64,000 nt of DNA from Marinimicrococcus sp033875255 (GTDB lineage: Bacteria > Pseudomonadota > Alphaproteobacteria > Geminicoccales > Geminicoccaceae): assembly GCA_033875255.1 (NCBI GenBank), contig JAWZSN010000008.1, forward strand, positions 62,001 through 126,000, written 5' to 3'. Shown piece after piece: positions 35,047-44,319 of this stretch. The notes under the pieces are model-generated. The model ran no database searches. It had not been told where the DNA came from and saw only the letters and a list, made by a program, of their open reading frames with translations. Numbering within the stretch: the stretch's first letter is position 1; each line of letters begins with the position of its first letter. Position numbers and translations under genes: made by a program.

Positions 35047-35688
35047 ATGATGCGCCGCCTCACCGGCGCCGCTGTCCTGGCACTTGTTCTTTCATGGCCG
35101 GCTTTCGCCGCCTCGGCGCTGGAGCTGGCGGCGCGTCCCGACCGGCCGCCGTCCCGGCAGGAGATCCAGCGGTTGGAGCTTCTGGCGGAGAAGATTGGCT
35201 GGGGCACGCTGCACCATTCGGAGAGCATGGCGCGGGCCGAGTCCGGCTATGGCACGGAACCGTGGATCATGGCCCAGGCCTCCCCCTGGTTTCCGGAGAC
35301 CTACTATCTCGCCAGCCGCGCATGGGCGGCCGGGCGGCTGCTCGGTTCCGCCGAGGCGGACGACCGGCTGCGGGTGATCCACCGCGACCCCGGTCGGAGC
35401 CTTACCTTCTCGTTCCTGCTGCTGGGCGAGGAGCCGGAGGCGGTCGCCCCGGAGGATGTCGAGGTGACCTTCGAGGCGGGCCCGTGGCAGGCGCCCGGCG
35501 TTCTGGAGGAGGTCGCCGTGGCGCCGGAGCGGACCCTGGGCGCCCAGCTCCACGCGGCCCGCGGGCTCGTGCGCGTCGATCTTCCCGAGGGGTTCGAGTG
35601 GGCGGCGGTGCACGAGTTCTCGCTCCGGTTCAGCCGACCTGGCGCGTCATCTTACCTGCTCGCCTGGACGCTGCCGGCGGCGCCGTGA
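35047..35688 (+). CDS. Secreted protein of unknown function
   Basis: The 213-residue protein starts with a signal peptide (LTGAAVLALVLSWPAFAASA) and so is exported. No family was recognised. The mature part is rich in Glu, Arg and Trp, with an early helix (QEIQRLELLAEKIGW) and a later beta-rich section (VTFEAGPWQAPGVLEE, VHEFSLRFSRPGASSYLL). ATG 35047 follows a GAGGA sequence and precedes a second ATG at 35050. Its start is 19 bases from that of the divergent GATase1-like gene, so their promoters must overlap the genes. Downstream it converges on the aldolase gene with 22 bases between stops. Confidence 0.65.
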   Translation: MMRRLTGAAVLALVLSWPAFAASALELAARPDRPPSRQEIQRLELLAEKIGWGTLHHSESMARAESGYGTEPWIMAQASPWFPETYYLASRAWAAGRLLGSAEADDRLRVIHRDPGRSLTFSFLLLGEEPEAVAPEDVEVTFEAGPWQAPGVLEEVAVAPERTLGAQLHAARGLVRVDLPEGFEWAAVHEFSLRFSRPGASSYLLAWTLPAAP

Positions 35689-35710
35689 CGGATTCCGCCG
35701 GCAGACCGGG

Positions 35711-36604
35711 TCAGCGCGCGGCGAGCTTGAGGCCGAGCCCCTCTAGGCCGCGCCGCACCGCCGCCTTCTGGCGCTCGTCGGGCGTGGGCATGGGGGCGCG
35801 CGGCAGATGGGCCGGCACGCCCTGCAGCTCCAGCGCGTACTTGGTGCAGGCCGGCAGGTTGTCGGCCACGAGGCCGTTCCAGAGATGCAGCAGCTTGGTG
35901 TGCAGCTCGAGCGCCAGGGCATGGTCGCCCGCCTGTACCGCGTTCCACAGCTCCACGCTGGCATGCGGTGCCGCCGTGAGAATGGCGGCGATGGAGCCGT
36001 GCGCCCCCAGGCTGTAGGACGGGTACATCAGCGCGTCGACGGCGCTGTAGATCGCCTTGCCCGGCTGGGCGGTCGCCATGAGGTCGGCGAAGAGCTTGAG
36101 ATCGCCGGCACTCTGCTTGACGCCGGTGACCAGCGGCACCTCCTTCATGATCCGGTTGAGCAGCGCCGGCGAGAGATAGCTCCAGGGCACCACATTGTAG
36201 ATCACCAGCGGCATCTGGGTCGCCTCGGTGACCACGCGGAAATGCTCGAGCATGGCGTCGTCGCTGGGCCGGAAGAGATAATGCACCGGCGTCACCTGCA
36301 GCGCTGCCACGCCCATCTCCTTGACGGCGAGGCCGCGGCGGATGGCGTCGCGGGTGCTGTCGACGATGATCCCGGCGATCACCGGCACCCGGCCGGCAGC
36401 GGCTTCCATCGTGGCGGCCATGAGATCGGTATATTCGGCATCGTCGAGGACATGGCCCTCGCCGGTCGATCCTCCGGCCGCAAGTCCTGTGGCACCCGCC
36501 TCGATCAGGAAATCGACCTGCGGCTTGACCGCATCGAGCACGAGATTGCCGTTGGCGTCGAACGGCGTAGTCATCGGCGGAATGACGCCGTGCGGCATCG
36601 ACAT
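35711..36604 (-). CDS. Dihydrodipicolinate synthase/N-acetylneuraminate lyase family aldolase
   Basis: The 297-residue TIM-barrel aldolase forms a Schiff base with a 2-oxo acid. The lysine is K163 (VTGVKQSAGD) and the tyrosine Y136 (VIYNVV). GGSTGEG at residues 45-50 replaces the GTTGE of DapA. The GVIPPMTTPFDANGNL opening is typical of the family. It is unlikely to be the biosynthetic DapA, because it sits with transporters and an IclR gene; a catabolic role (for example on a keto-deoxy sugar acid) is more probable. CGGGAGG lies 5 bases before ATG 36604. The upstream sequence 36625-36643 contains a half-site also found before the IclR gene. Confidence 0.87.
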   Translation of the reverse strand: MSMPHGVIPPMTTPFDANGNLVLDAVKPQVDFLIEAGATGLAAGGSTGEGHVLDDAEYTDLMAATMEAAAGRVPVIAGIIVDSTRDAIRRGLAVKEMGVAALQVTPVHYLFRPSDDAMLEHFRVVTEATQMPLVIYNVVPWSYLSPALLNRIMKEVPLVTGVKQSAGDLKLFADLMATAQPGKAIYSAVDALMYPSYSLGAHGSIAAILTAAPHASVELWNAVQAGDHALALELHTKLLHLWNGLVADNLPACTKYALELQGVPAHLPRAPMPTPDERQKAAVRRGLEGLGLKLAAR

Positions 36605-36624
36605 GGTAGCCTCCCGTTTGGTTA

Positions 36625-36643
36625 TGCCGAATGTCATTTCGCA
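36625..36643. promoter_or_regulatory. Candidate IclR-type operator before the aldolase
   Basis: TGCCGAA-TGTCA-TTTCGCA is an imperfect inverted repeat 21 bases upstream of the aldolase ATG. Its half-site TTCGGCA (minus strand 36631-36625) also occurs at 37477-37483 before the IclR gene. A local A/T-rich context fits a promoter. It is proposed as a binding site of that regulator. Confidence 0.4.
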
Positions 36644-36688
36644 AGACTGTAGGAGGCGTCGGGCCGGCAAGTCAATCGGCCAACCGCG

Positions 36689-37465
36689 TCAGCCGTGCCA
36701 GCCGAGGCGGCGGGCGATCGTCTCCGCGCTTTGGACCACCAGCTCGCCCAGGACCTCGATCCGGCTGTCCGGCACCCGGGCGGCGGGAGCGGCGACACTG
36801 ATCGCGGCGAAGACCTGGCCCGCGGCGTTGCGGATGGGCGCTGCCACGCAACGCTGCCCGAACTGGTGCTCGTCATCGTCGATCGCAAAGCCGCGCTGGC
36901 GGACCCGGGCCAGCTCGGCGCGCAGCTCGCCGGCATCGGTGATGGTGCGCTCGGTGAAACGCACGAGCCCCGCGGCGATCACACGCTCGACCGCGGCGTC
37001 GGGCTGGAACGCCAGCATCGCCTTGCCCACCCCGGTGCAATAGGCCGGCGCGCCCTCGATGTTCATCACCATCTGATAGGGTCCGCTGTCGCTCTCGCGG
37101 CGGTCCACCATGACTGCATAGAGCCCGTCGAAGATCGACAGATGGACGGTCTCGCCGGTGATCCGGGCGAGCCGGTCGACGACCGGCTGCGCCTCGCGGC
37201 CGAGCTCGAGATTGGCCAGATAGAGGGAGCCAAGCTGAAAGAGCCGGATGCCGAGGCGGTAGCGGTCGCCCTTCACGTCCTGCTCGACGAAGCCGAGCTC
37301 CTTGAGGGTCACCAGATGCTGATGGGCGGTGGGCTTGGGCAGGCCGGCCTGCTCGGCCAGCTCCGCCAGGGTCATGGCGCGGCTGTCACGCCCGAAACAG
37401 TCCAGGAGGCTGGCCGCCTTGGCGAGCGACTTCACCCTCCCGGCGCCCGACACGATCTTCGACAT
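36689..37465 (-). CDS. IclR-family transcriptional regulator
   Basis: The 258-residue protein has an N-terminal winged helix (about 15-75: VKSLAKAASLLDCFGRDSR, LAELAEQAGLPKPTAHQHLV, GFVEQDVKGDRYRLG) and the C-terminal IclR ligand domain from about residue 85, including EGAPAYCTGVGKAMLAF and the RCVAAPIRNAAGQVFAAISV strand. The gene lies directly upstream of the aldolase and in the same direction (84 bases apart), so it is likely to control the aldolase and perhaps the adjacent transporters. A short palindromic element lies 11 bases upstream of its own start. Confidence 0.92.
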   Translation of the reverse strand: MSKIVSGAGRVKSLAKAASLLDCFGRDSRAMTLAELAEQAGLPKPTAHQHLVTLKELGFVEQDVKGDRYRLGIRLFQLGSLYLANLELGREAQPVVDRLARITGETVHLSIFDGLYAVMVDRRESDSGPYQMVMNIEGAPAYCTGVGKAMLAFQPDAAVERVIAAGLVRFTERTITDAGELRAELARVRQRGFAIDDDEHQFGQRCVAAPIRNAAGQVFAAISVAAPAARVPDSRIEVLGELVVQSAETIARRLGWHG

Positions 37466-37476
37466 TGACTATCCCG

Positions 37477-37491
37477 TTCGGCAATACCGTA
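37477..37491. promoter_or_regulatory. Candidate IclR autoregulatory operator
   Basis: TTCGGCAATACCGTA contains the inverted CGG-CAATA-CCG core and the half-site TTCGGCA shared with the aldolase promoter. It lies 11 bases upstream of the IclR start codon, a position suited to autorepression. Confidence 0.38.
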
Positions 37492-37551
37492 TGGCAGTCG
37501 GTATAGGCCGCCCGGGGCGGATTCTCCAGCGCTACCCGCCGGCAGCGCGTC

Positions 37552-39072
37552 TCAGCTGCAGCCGTCGCCGCTCATCGCCCGGCTCGCATCCCACCAGCCT
37601 CGCCAGGCGTCCCGGGCGATCTCCGTGTCGGCGTCGTTCTTGAGGCGGTCGAAGCGGGCCATCGCGGTCCAGCAGTCGCCGGCGCGCATGGCGACCCAGC
37701 CGGCCCACAGAACGTCCTTCGCTCCGCCCAGCGCAATACCGCGCCGCTCGAGCTCCAGAGCCGCCTCGTTGGCGCTGCCCCACTGCCGTGCCTCGGCCCG
37801 GGTCAGAAAGCTGCGGCGGGCAAGCTCGATCTCCAGCTCCTGGCGCAGGGGCCGCTCGATCCACGGCAGCACGAGCAGACGCTCCAGCTCGCGCGGGTCA
37901 CCCAGCGCACGGATCGCCGCGACCTGCCCCTTGCGGGCGTCGCCGCGCAGGCTCGCATCGTCCTCGGCCAGCCGTTCCGCCGCCTCGAAAGCGGCGAGAC
38001 CGGCACGGGGCTCGTCGGTGCCCAGAAGGCACCAGCCGCGCGCCGCCGCCATGTCGCCTCGCTCGGCCAGGAGCGGGTCGGCAGCGGCCTCGAGGCAGGC
38101 GGAAAAGTCTTCGGCTTCCAGCAGGCGATGCACCATGGCGGCGCGCGCCGCGCCCAGAACCTCGTCGGGGTCGCTTGCCGCGGACGGGTCGCGGCGCACG
38201 ATCTCGGCCGCCTTGGCCGGATCGCCGACGGCCAGATAGGCCGCCACGAGTCCCTTGTTGGCATCCGCGCTGGCGCCCCAGGCGGCGGCCTGGTCGAACC
38301 AGCCCAGGGCCTCTCCGGGCGCGCCGCGCTTTTGATGCCACCAGCCGAGGAGCAGGGCGGCGCGGCCGTCGCGCCGGCCGGCGATCTGCCGCTCGAGTCC
38401 GGCGAGCCATGCCGGCGCCGTCGTGCCGGGGCCGGCCTTGTCGACCAGTGCGGCGAGGCTGCGCACATTGGCGCCATAGGCGCGCTGGCCTAGGATACCG
38501 TCGATCTCGCGTCTGAGCGCCTCCTCCCCCGGACTCCGGTTGCCGGGCAGGTCGAGGAGCTTGCGGACCTGTGCAGCATCGTAGCGACCCTGGGCCTTCT
38601 GCAGGGTGGTGAGGCGGATCTCGGAGGGGCACTCGCGCACCGCGCGCTCATGGACCTCCCACTCCTTCGCCTCGTCGCCGGCGCGCCGGTGGGCGGCGGC
38701 GAGCGCCCAGAGATTGTCCGGATCGGCGCACCCGAAGAGCCCGGGCGCGGTAGCGGAAAGGCGGGCCAGAGCGGCCGGGTCGCCGGCCGAGCGTGCCTCG
38801 CCCACCTCGCTGCGAAGCTCGCGCTCGCGCCGTTCCCGGGCAAGCGCGGCGCTCGGCTGCCACCCGGGACTCTGGCGCCGGGCCCGCAGCTCCAGCTCCT
38901 CGAAGAGCCGCAGATCGCCGGCGGCGAGCGCTGCCCACATCGGGCCTTCGTCGACCGTCGGGGCTGCGGTCGGCGCCTGGAGCACCTGGCGCACGCTCTG
39001 GGCGGCCGCCGGGCCGGCGGAGAGAAGCAGGCCCAGGCCACCTGCGAGGAGAAGGGGGGACAGACGCAGCAT
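37552..39072 (-). CDS. TPR-repeat protein of the cellulose operon (BcsC-like, no barrel)
   Basis: The 506-residue protein has a signal peptide (LLLAGGLGLLLSAGPAAA) and a periplasmic body of tetratricopeptide-like helix pairs, seen in LWALAAAHRRAGDEAKEWEV, WWHQKRGAPGEALGWFDQA and NKGLVAAYLAVGDPAKAAEI. BcsC normally has about 1,100 residues with a TPR region and a C-terminal outer-membrane barrel; here the gene stops after the helical part. It may guide glucan through the periplasm or hold BcsZ, with another protein supplying the outer-membrane exit. It begins 5 bases after bcsZ. Assignment to BcsC function is inference from position and TPR content. Confidence 0.75.
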   Translation of the reverse strand: MLRLSPLLLAGGLGLLLSAGPAAAQSVRQVLQAPTAAPTVDEGPMWAALAAGDLRLFEELELRARRQSPGWQPSAALARERRERELRSEVGEARSAGDPAALARLSATAPGLFGCADPDNLWALAAAHRRAGDEAKEWEVHERAVRECPSEIRLTTLQKAQGRYDAAQVRKLLDLPGNRSPGEEALRREIDGILGQRAYGANVRSLAALVDKAGPGTTAPAWLAGLERQIAGRRDGRAALLLGWWHQKRGAPGEALGWFDQAAAWGASADANKGLVAAYLAVGDPAKAAEIVRRDPSAASDPDEVLGAARAAMVHRLLEAEDFSACLEAAADPLLAERGDMAAARGWCLLGTDEPRAGLAAFEAAERLAEDDASLRGDARKGQVAAIRALGDPRELERLLVLPWIERPLRQELEIELARRSFLTRAEARQWGSANEAALELERRGIALGGAKDVLWAGWVAMRAGDCWTAMARFDRLKNDADTEIARDAWRGWWDASRAMSGDGCS

Positions 39073-39077
39073 CGCAC

Positions 39078-40070
39078 TCAATATCCGAAGCGCTCGAGCC
39101 ACGCGGCTGCGACGAGCAGCCGGATGATGGCGCCGTAATAGGAGGTTTCGGTGCCCACGAGCGGGAGACCGGCGAGCGTCACATCGCCGTCGCCACGCCA
39201 ACGGCGCAGGAGCAGCAGCACCGAGCGCTGCTCGATGCCGAGGCCGTAGTCGGCGAGAGCACCCGACCGGCTGTCGATCCAGGCGCGGCCCACATTCTCG
39301 AGAAAGGCCAACCATCGTTCCGGCTGCGGGCCGGCGCGGCCCGACCAGAGCAGCCAGAGCGGCACCCGGATCGCATCGTAACTCGCCCGTGGCCGCTGCT
39401 TCCAAGCGAGGTTCGCGGGCAGCTCCAGCCAGTCGGGCGCGAGCCCGTAGGCGCCGCTCGTTTCCGCGAGCAGCGCCGTCCCGGCGTCCGCGAGGCGGCG
39501 CCATGCAGGCGAGCCCTCGATGGCGGCAAAGGCGTCGAGGGCGGGAAAGACCCAGTAGCTCGGGTTGACGACGAGCCCGTCCTTCTCGCGGAAGCCCTCG
39601 CCGCCCGGCAGCAGCAGCAGCCGGCCATCCCGCTCGACCGTGAGAAGCTCGCGAACCGCCTGGGCGGTGCGCAGGCCGGCGGTGCGCCACTCCTCGCGGC
39701 GCCAGCGCTGGGCGGCTTCGAGCAGGGCCCAGGCGATGGTGATGTCGCCGTCGCTGGCATTGTTGCGATCGGCGATCTGCCCGTCCCGCCACGACCAGGC
39801 AAAGAGCCCGTCATCGCGTGCCAGCTCACGCCCCGTCCAGCTCCACAGCCGCTCGAAGGCGGCGCGGTCGCCGTGATGGACGGCGAGGCGCATGGCGAAA
39901 CCCTGCCCCTCGCTGTGCGACAGGCCCGAGAAGTCGTCGATCACCCGGCCGCTGCGCTCGTGCGCCGCCAGAAAGGCGCTCCATGCGTCGCCAGCGCGGG
40001 CCGGTCCGTGCAGCAGCGGGCTCACGCCGAGAGCCACGGCGCCGGCCAGGATGTCACGCCGTCTCGGCAT
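39078..40070 (-). CDS. bcsZ: Endo-1,4-beta-glucanase BcsZ (glycosyl hydrolase family 8)
   Basis: The 330-residue periplasmic cellulase trims nascent cellulose during export. The twin-arginine-like N-terminus RRRDILAGAVALGVS is a signal sequence. The GH8 fold has the proton-donor glutamate E54 in SHSEGQGFAMRLAV and the GH8 signature NNASDGDITIAWALLEA (D107, D109). RLWSWTGRELARDDGLFAW lies between them, as in CMCax and BcsZ. It overlaps the bcsB 3' end by 17 bases. Its presence in a bcsA-bcsB-bcsZ order is standard for alphaproteobacterial cellulose operons. Confidence 0.92.
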   Translation of the reverse strand: MPRRRDILAGAVALGVSPLLHGPARAGDAWSAFLAAHERSGRVIDDFSGLSHSEGQGFAMRLAVHHGDRAAFERLWSWTGRELARDDGLFAWSWRDGQIADRNNASDGDITIAWALLEAAQRWRREEWRTAGLRTAQAVRELLTVERDGRLLLLPGGEGFREKDGLVVNPSYWVFPALDAFAAIEGSPAWRRLADAGTALLAETSGAYGLAPDWLELPANLAWKQRPRASYDAIRVPLWLLWSGRAGPQPERWLAFLENVGRAWIDSRSGALADYGLGIEQRSVLLLLRRWRGDGDVTLAGLPLVGTETSYYGAIIRLLVAAAWLERFGY

Positions 40071-42207
40071 CCCGCACCCTCCGGCTGCGCGTCGCCGCCA
40101 GCGTCAGGAAGGCCAGCAGGACGACCGCGCCGAACATCACCGCGAGCCACCGCAAAGGGGTCTCCTGTGCCATGCGGACGAGCTCGAAGGCTATTGTCTG
40201 GAGCTGGCCCTCGGGTTGCTCCGGCCCCTGCTCGACGATAGCACGGTGGGCCACCATCTGCCGGCCGCCCTGCCCGATGGTCACCACGTCGCCCTCGAGC
40301 ATCACGTCGCGGCGCCGCTCGACCAGGCTCTGCACCGCCTGGACCAGCTCGGTGCCGTCGCGCCCGGCCACGGCCACGACACGCTGGCTGCCGCGCTGGA
40401 AGGCGAACATGGCGCTGCCTTCCTGCGGCGTGTTGCGGGCGACCAGGAGCTGCACGATCTGCCTCAGGGGCTCCACCGCGGCACTGCCCAGGCCGAACTT
40501 GAAGAGGCCGCGCGCATCGGCAAGCCTGGGCTGGTCGGCCGCGAACATCCCGCTCGGCTCGTCGATGATCGGCCGACCCGAGAGGATCTTGTCGATCCCT
40601 GCCCAGCTTCCCACCAGCACCACGTCGGTGCCGGAGAAGCCGCGGTCGAAGGTGATCCGGGCCTCGCTCAGGAAGCGGCTGGCGATCTGCGCGCGGGCAG
40701 CGAGCAGGGTGAGCGCCGCATCGACGGTCTGCGGCCGCTGATCGCCCAGCACCCAGGTCGCCCCCTGACGCAGCTCGCTCCCGGCGAGATCGGCGCCCAT
40801 CATCCAGGAGGCGATGTCGCTGGAGCCGCCGGGGCTCCCCAGCCACGGCACGTCGATCGAGCTGTCGTCATAGAGCGTCAGGGTCGGCTCGATGCCGCCC
40901 ATGCCGGCGCCGCACAGGATCTCCGGGTCGACCGCAAACTCGGGTATCAGCTCGAGCCGGTTGGAGCCCTGGCGCAGGCGGTGCAGCGGCACCTCGAGCG
41001 CCTGCTCGCGCAGGCTGCCGCCCTGCGGGTCGAGGGCGACGCTGCCGACGAACAGGCCGTTGGCCCGCAGATGCAACGCGCTGCCGGCGGCAAAGCCTGG
41101 GGCGTAGTCGCCGTTCAGGCGGACGGAGGCCGCACCGGTCAGTGTCGCGGGATCGCCATTGACCAGCAGATCGACCTCGACAATGCGGTCCTGGTCCAGC
41201 CGCCACGTTCCTGTGGTCCAGCCGAGGCTGGCAAAGCTGCGCCCGGCCGGCGCGGCGTCCGCCTGCCGCGGCCCGGTCAGCACGCGGTAGGGGGCCACGG
41301 CTGCGAGGTCGGGATCGGCCGGGTCGAGGAGCACCGCGCCCCCGTTGGGCCAGGCGAAGCCCGGCCGGGCAACGGCAGCGGCAGCGGTGGCGACCTCGCG
41401 CTCGTCGCGCCCCGAGATGACCAGCCATGCCTTGAACGGCTGCCCGGGATCGGTCAGGAGGCCCACATAGGCCGCGCCGATCTGGCCCAGCACCCGCTCG
41501 CTCACGAGGCCCTCCAGCTCGTCCAGCGTGCCGATCACGACGTTGAGCCCGCCCGGCATCGCGTCGGTGTCGACGCCCGGCAGCAGCTCGAAGCTGCCGC
41601 GACCGATCGGCAGGCGGGCCGTGCGGACCCGCGGCGCCCGGCGGAGGTCACGCAGCGCCCAGCCCTGGGCGAGGCGCGCCGCCCAGCTGAGCTGCCAGTC
41701 GCCCGCGACGCCGAGCGGCGTCCAGACCACCAGCTCGTTGCCGCCGAACGGCCCCAGGAGCTGGTCGACCGCCGGCAGCAGGACCCCCTCCTCGCCGGTC
41801 TCGACCACGAGACGGCTGGCCGCCGGGTCGAGGGCGCCGGCGGGGCCGCCGGCGGTGCACAGGCGCTCGCGGGAAAGCAGCACCCTGACCGTGCTCCCGC
41901 CGGCCGGCAGGTCACGGAAGCGATGGCTCCAGGCGAAGCGCTGCGGCGACAGCCGCTCGCGCGCCACGACCTTGCCATCGACAAGAAGCTCCGGCTCGAG
42001 CGGGTCGTCGCCCAGCGGCTGGAAGACCAGCTCGAGGCGGACGGAATCGGCGTTCATGCCCCAAAGCTCGGGCATCGCGAAGGCAAGGCCGCCATCGGGG
42101 CTCGAGCGGGTCACCAGGCGATCCAGCGGAAGCTGCACCAGCGCAGCCCGGGCGGGTGCCGTCAGGAGCAGGAGGAGAGAGGCCAGGCCAAGGACGAGAC
42201 GGGACAT
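40054..42207 (-). CDS. bcsB: Cellulose synthase regulatory subunit BcsB
   Basis: The 717-residue periplasmic subunit is anchored by one C-terminal helix (VMFGAVVLLAFLTLAATRSRR). It has a signal peptide (LVLGLASLLLLLTAPARA) and two carbohydrate-binding/flavodoxin-like repeats, recognisable in LVVWTPLGVAGDWQLSWAAR and in the later VVLVGSWAGIDKILSGRPII. AGMGGIEPTLTLYDDSSIDV with a cysteine just before it is typical. BcsB completes the membrane channel with BcsA and guides the glucan. It starts 3 bases after bcsA ends. Confidence 0.9.
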   Translation of the reverse strand: MSRLVLGLASLLLLLTAPARAALVQLPLDRLVTRSSPDGGLAFAMPELWGMNADSVRLELVFQPLGDDPLEPELLVDGKVVARERLSPQRFAWSHRFRDLPAGGSTVRVLLSRERLCTAGGPAGALDPAASRLVVETGEEGVLLPAVDQLLGPFGGNELVVWTPLGVAGDWQLSWAARLAQGWALRDLRRAPRVRTARLPIGRGSFELLPGVDTDAMPGGLNVVIGTLDELEGLVSERVLGQIGAAYVGLLTDPGQPFKAWLVISGRDEREVATAAAAVARPGFAWPNGGAVLLDPADPDLAAVAPYRVLTGPRQADAAPAGRSFASLGWTTGTWRLDQDRIVEVDLLVNGDPATLTGAASVRLNGDYAPGFAAGSALHLRANGLFVGSVALDPQGGSLREQALEVPLHRLRQGSNRLELIPEFAVDPEILCGAGMGGIEPTLTLYDDSSIDVPWLGSPGGSSDIASWMMGADLAGSELRQGATWVLGDQRPQTVDAALTLLAARAQIASRFLSEARITFDRGFSGTDVVLVGSWAGIDKILSGRPIIDEPSGMFAADQPRLADARGLFKFGLGSAAVEPLRQIVQLLVARNTPQEGSAMFAFQRGSQRVVAVAGRDGTELVQAVQSLVERRRDVMLEGDVVTIGQGGRQMVAHRAIVEQGPEQPEGQLQTIAFELVRMAQETPLRWLAVMFGAVVLLAFLTLAATRSRRVRDAETA

Positions 42208-42210
42208 GGG

Positions 42211-44319
42211 TCAGCTCCGCTGCAGCAGAAGGCGGGCCCCGCGAAAGGCCATGCTGAAGAACAGGCTCACCCCGCGCACCAGCCCGTGGGACCGGGTCCG
42301 GCGCTCGACGATGAGCTGCCAGTGGTCCGAGCGGCCGTACACCAGCCGCCCGATCGCCTCGATCTGGCCCGCGTTGGTGCGCAGGAAGCGGAGCCCCAGT
42401 AGATCCTCCGCGCCGACGGAACGGCGATTGGTAATCGCCACGTCGAGGGTCGGCGCATCGGCGCCAGCGCCAGGGATGATCAGCTGCACCTCACCGGGCC
42501 CGTCGGGCACAACGCCGGTGCCCGCCGCGAGCTGCGCACCGGTGATCGAAACGTCGGTGAGCCGGCAGGCGACGCCGGTCCCCGCGGCCACGAGCGTGGC
42601 CTCGAGGTCCCGCGGCACCCGGGGGAACTCGCGCACCTGGCGCGTCTCCCACATTGCCGCCAGCACTGCCAGGACGAGCCACAGATTGAAGATGCCCCAG
42701 CCCAGCACGACCACGAGCGTCTGCTGCTGGACGGGGTCGGTGAGCCAGGTCCACAGGCCGTTGGCCACGCCCAGCACCACCAGGGCTGCCAGCACGAGGA
42801 AAGGCCGTGCCATGGGGCTCAGGAACTCGCGGTCGAGGGTCTCGTCCTTGCTGGTCACGGCAAAGCTGGGCGAGCGCGGATGGAGGATGGTGTTGAGGAT
42901 GGCGGGGGCCACGTAGGGGGCCAAGGCGGTCTCGTAGACCTCGCTCATGAAGGTCCAGCGCAGCCTGCCGTAGAGATGGTCATTGAGCAGGATCGAGACC
43001 GCCAGATGCGGGATCGCGTAGGCCAGGAACTCGTCGGCTCCCGCGTCGAAGAGCTGCAGCCCGAAGAGCAGCTGGGCCAGCGGCGCCACGAGGAACACGA
43101 GGCGCGCAAAGGGGAAGAACCAGAAGCCAGAAAGGGCGGCATAGCAGAGCCGCTGGGCCATGCTCAGCCCGCGCTTCAAGAACGGGTTGTCGAGCAGGAA
43201 GATCTGGACCATGCCCTGGGCCCAGCGCACCCGCTGCTTGACGAGGCTGGTCATGGTGGCGGGCTGCAGGCCCGCCACCATCGGCACGTTCACATAGGCG
43301 CTGTTCCAGCCGCGCGAGTGCAGCTCCATCGCCGTGTGCGCGTCCTCGGTGACGGTCTGCTGCTTGATCCCGCCGATCTCGTCGAGCGCCTTGCGGCGCA
43401 TCACCGCGGCCGACCCGCAGAAGAACGCGGCGTTCCAGAAGTCCAGGCCCTTGAGGGTCATCGAGTAGAACATGTCGGCCTCGGACGGCATGTGGCCGAA
43501 CATGCCGAGATTCTTCTCGAGCGGGTCGGGGCCTATGAAGAAGTGCGGCGTCTGGACCAGCGCCAGCCGGTCGTCCTTGAAGAACTGGCCCACCGTCTTC
43601 TCGAGGAAGTCGGCGCTGGGCGCGTGGTCGGCGTCGAACACGGCAACCAGCTCGCCCGAGCAGGACTGCATGGCGTGGTTGAGGTTGCCGGCCTTGGCAC
43701 CCTTGTTCTCGGGCCGCGTGATGTAGGTGACGCCGATCGCCGCGCAGCCGCGCTTGAACTCCTCGTGCCGCTCCCTTGCGGCAGCCGCGCGCGCCGGGTC
43801 GGCGTGGTTGCGGAAGGCCTCGGTGCCGCCGTCGTCGCAGCACCAGACCCGCATCCTTCCCTCGGGCCAGCGCACCTGCCGGGCGGCCACCAGGGTCGCC
43901 TCGACCAGCGGCCAGGGCTCGTTATAGGTTGGCACCAGGATGTCGACGGTGGGCCAGCTCGGGCGCTCGGCCGGCAACCTCGCGACCACGCGCTCGAGCG
44001 GCCGGATCGTCATGAAGACGCCCGAGGTCAGCAGCCAGAAGCCGTAGAGCTCGGCCAGCAGGAGGATGACCGCCGGGACGGCCTCGTACCAATGGCCGGT
44101 CGGTACCGTCTCCGTCACCCGCCACAGCAGGTAGCGGGCGCTCACGAAAAGGGCGAGACAGATCAGCAGGAGGCGCAGGGCGTGGGCGCGGGGCAGAAGG
44201 CGCAATACCAGCACCGACAGCACGCCGCCGCCCGCCAGGAGAATCTGCGGCCCGATCCCGACGTCGATCGACGCGAGCCAGAGGACGGCGCCAAGAGCGA
44301 ACAGCCATGCAACGACCAT
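42211..44319 (-). CDS. bcsA: Cellulose synthase catalytic subunit BcsA (UDP-forming, PilZ)
   Basis: The 702-residue GT2 membrane enzyme polymerises UDP-glucose into beta-1,4-glucan and exports it. The cytosolic GT domain has DDG (D162-D163), D229-x-D231 (FDADHA), TED at 324-326 and Q362-x2-RW (QRVRW). Several transmembrane helices lie on each side. A C-terminal PilZ domain (about 570-680) carries an R-x3-R element (REFPR) and DVSITG, so it should be activated by cyclic di-GMP. No diguanylate cyclase is in the window. It heads the bcsA-bcsB-bcsZ-TPR operon; about 270 bases upstream separate it from the GntR gene. Confidence 0.95.
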   Translation of the reverse strand: MVVAWLFALGAVLWLASIDVGIGPQILLAGGGVLSVLVLRLLPRAHALRLLLICLALFVSARYLLWRVTETVPTGHWYEAVPAVILLLAELYGFWLLTSGVFMTIRPLERVVARLPAERPSWPTVDILVPTYNEPWPLVEATLVAARQVRWPEGRMRVWCCDDGGTEAFRNHADPARAAAARERHEEFKRGCAAIGVTYITRPENKGAKAGNLNHAMQSCSGELVAVFDADHAPSADFLEKTVGQFFKDDRLALVQTPHFFIGPDPLEKNLGMFGHMPSEADMFYSMTLKGLDFWNAAFFCGSAAVMRRKALDEIGGIKQQTVTEDAHTAMELHSRGWNSAYVNVPMVAGLQPATMTSLVKQRVRWAQGMVQIFLLDNPFLKRGLSMAQRLCYAALSGFWFFPFARLVFLVAPLAQLLFGLQLFDAGADEFLAYAIPHLAVSILLNDHLYGRLRWTFMSEVYETALAPYVAPAILNTILHPRSPSFAVTSKDETLDREFLSPMARPFLVLAALVVLGVANGLWTWLTDPVQQQTLVVVLGWGIFNLWLVLAVLAAMWETRQVREFPRVPRDLEATLVAAGTGVACRLTDVSITGAQLAAGTGVVPDGPGEVQLIIPGAGADAPTLDVAITNRRSVGAEDLLGLRFLRTNAGQIEAIGRLVYGRSDHWQLIVERRTRSHGLVRGVSLFFSMAFRGARLLLQRS

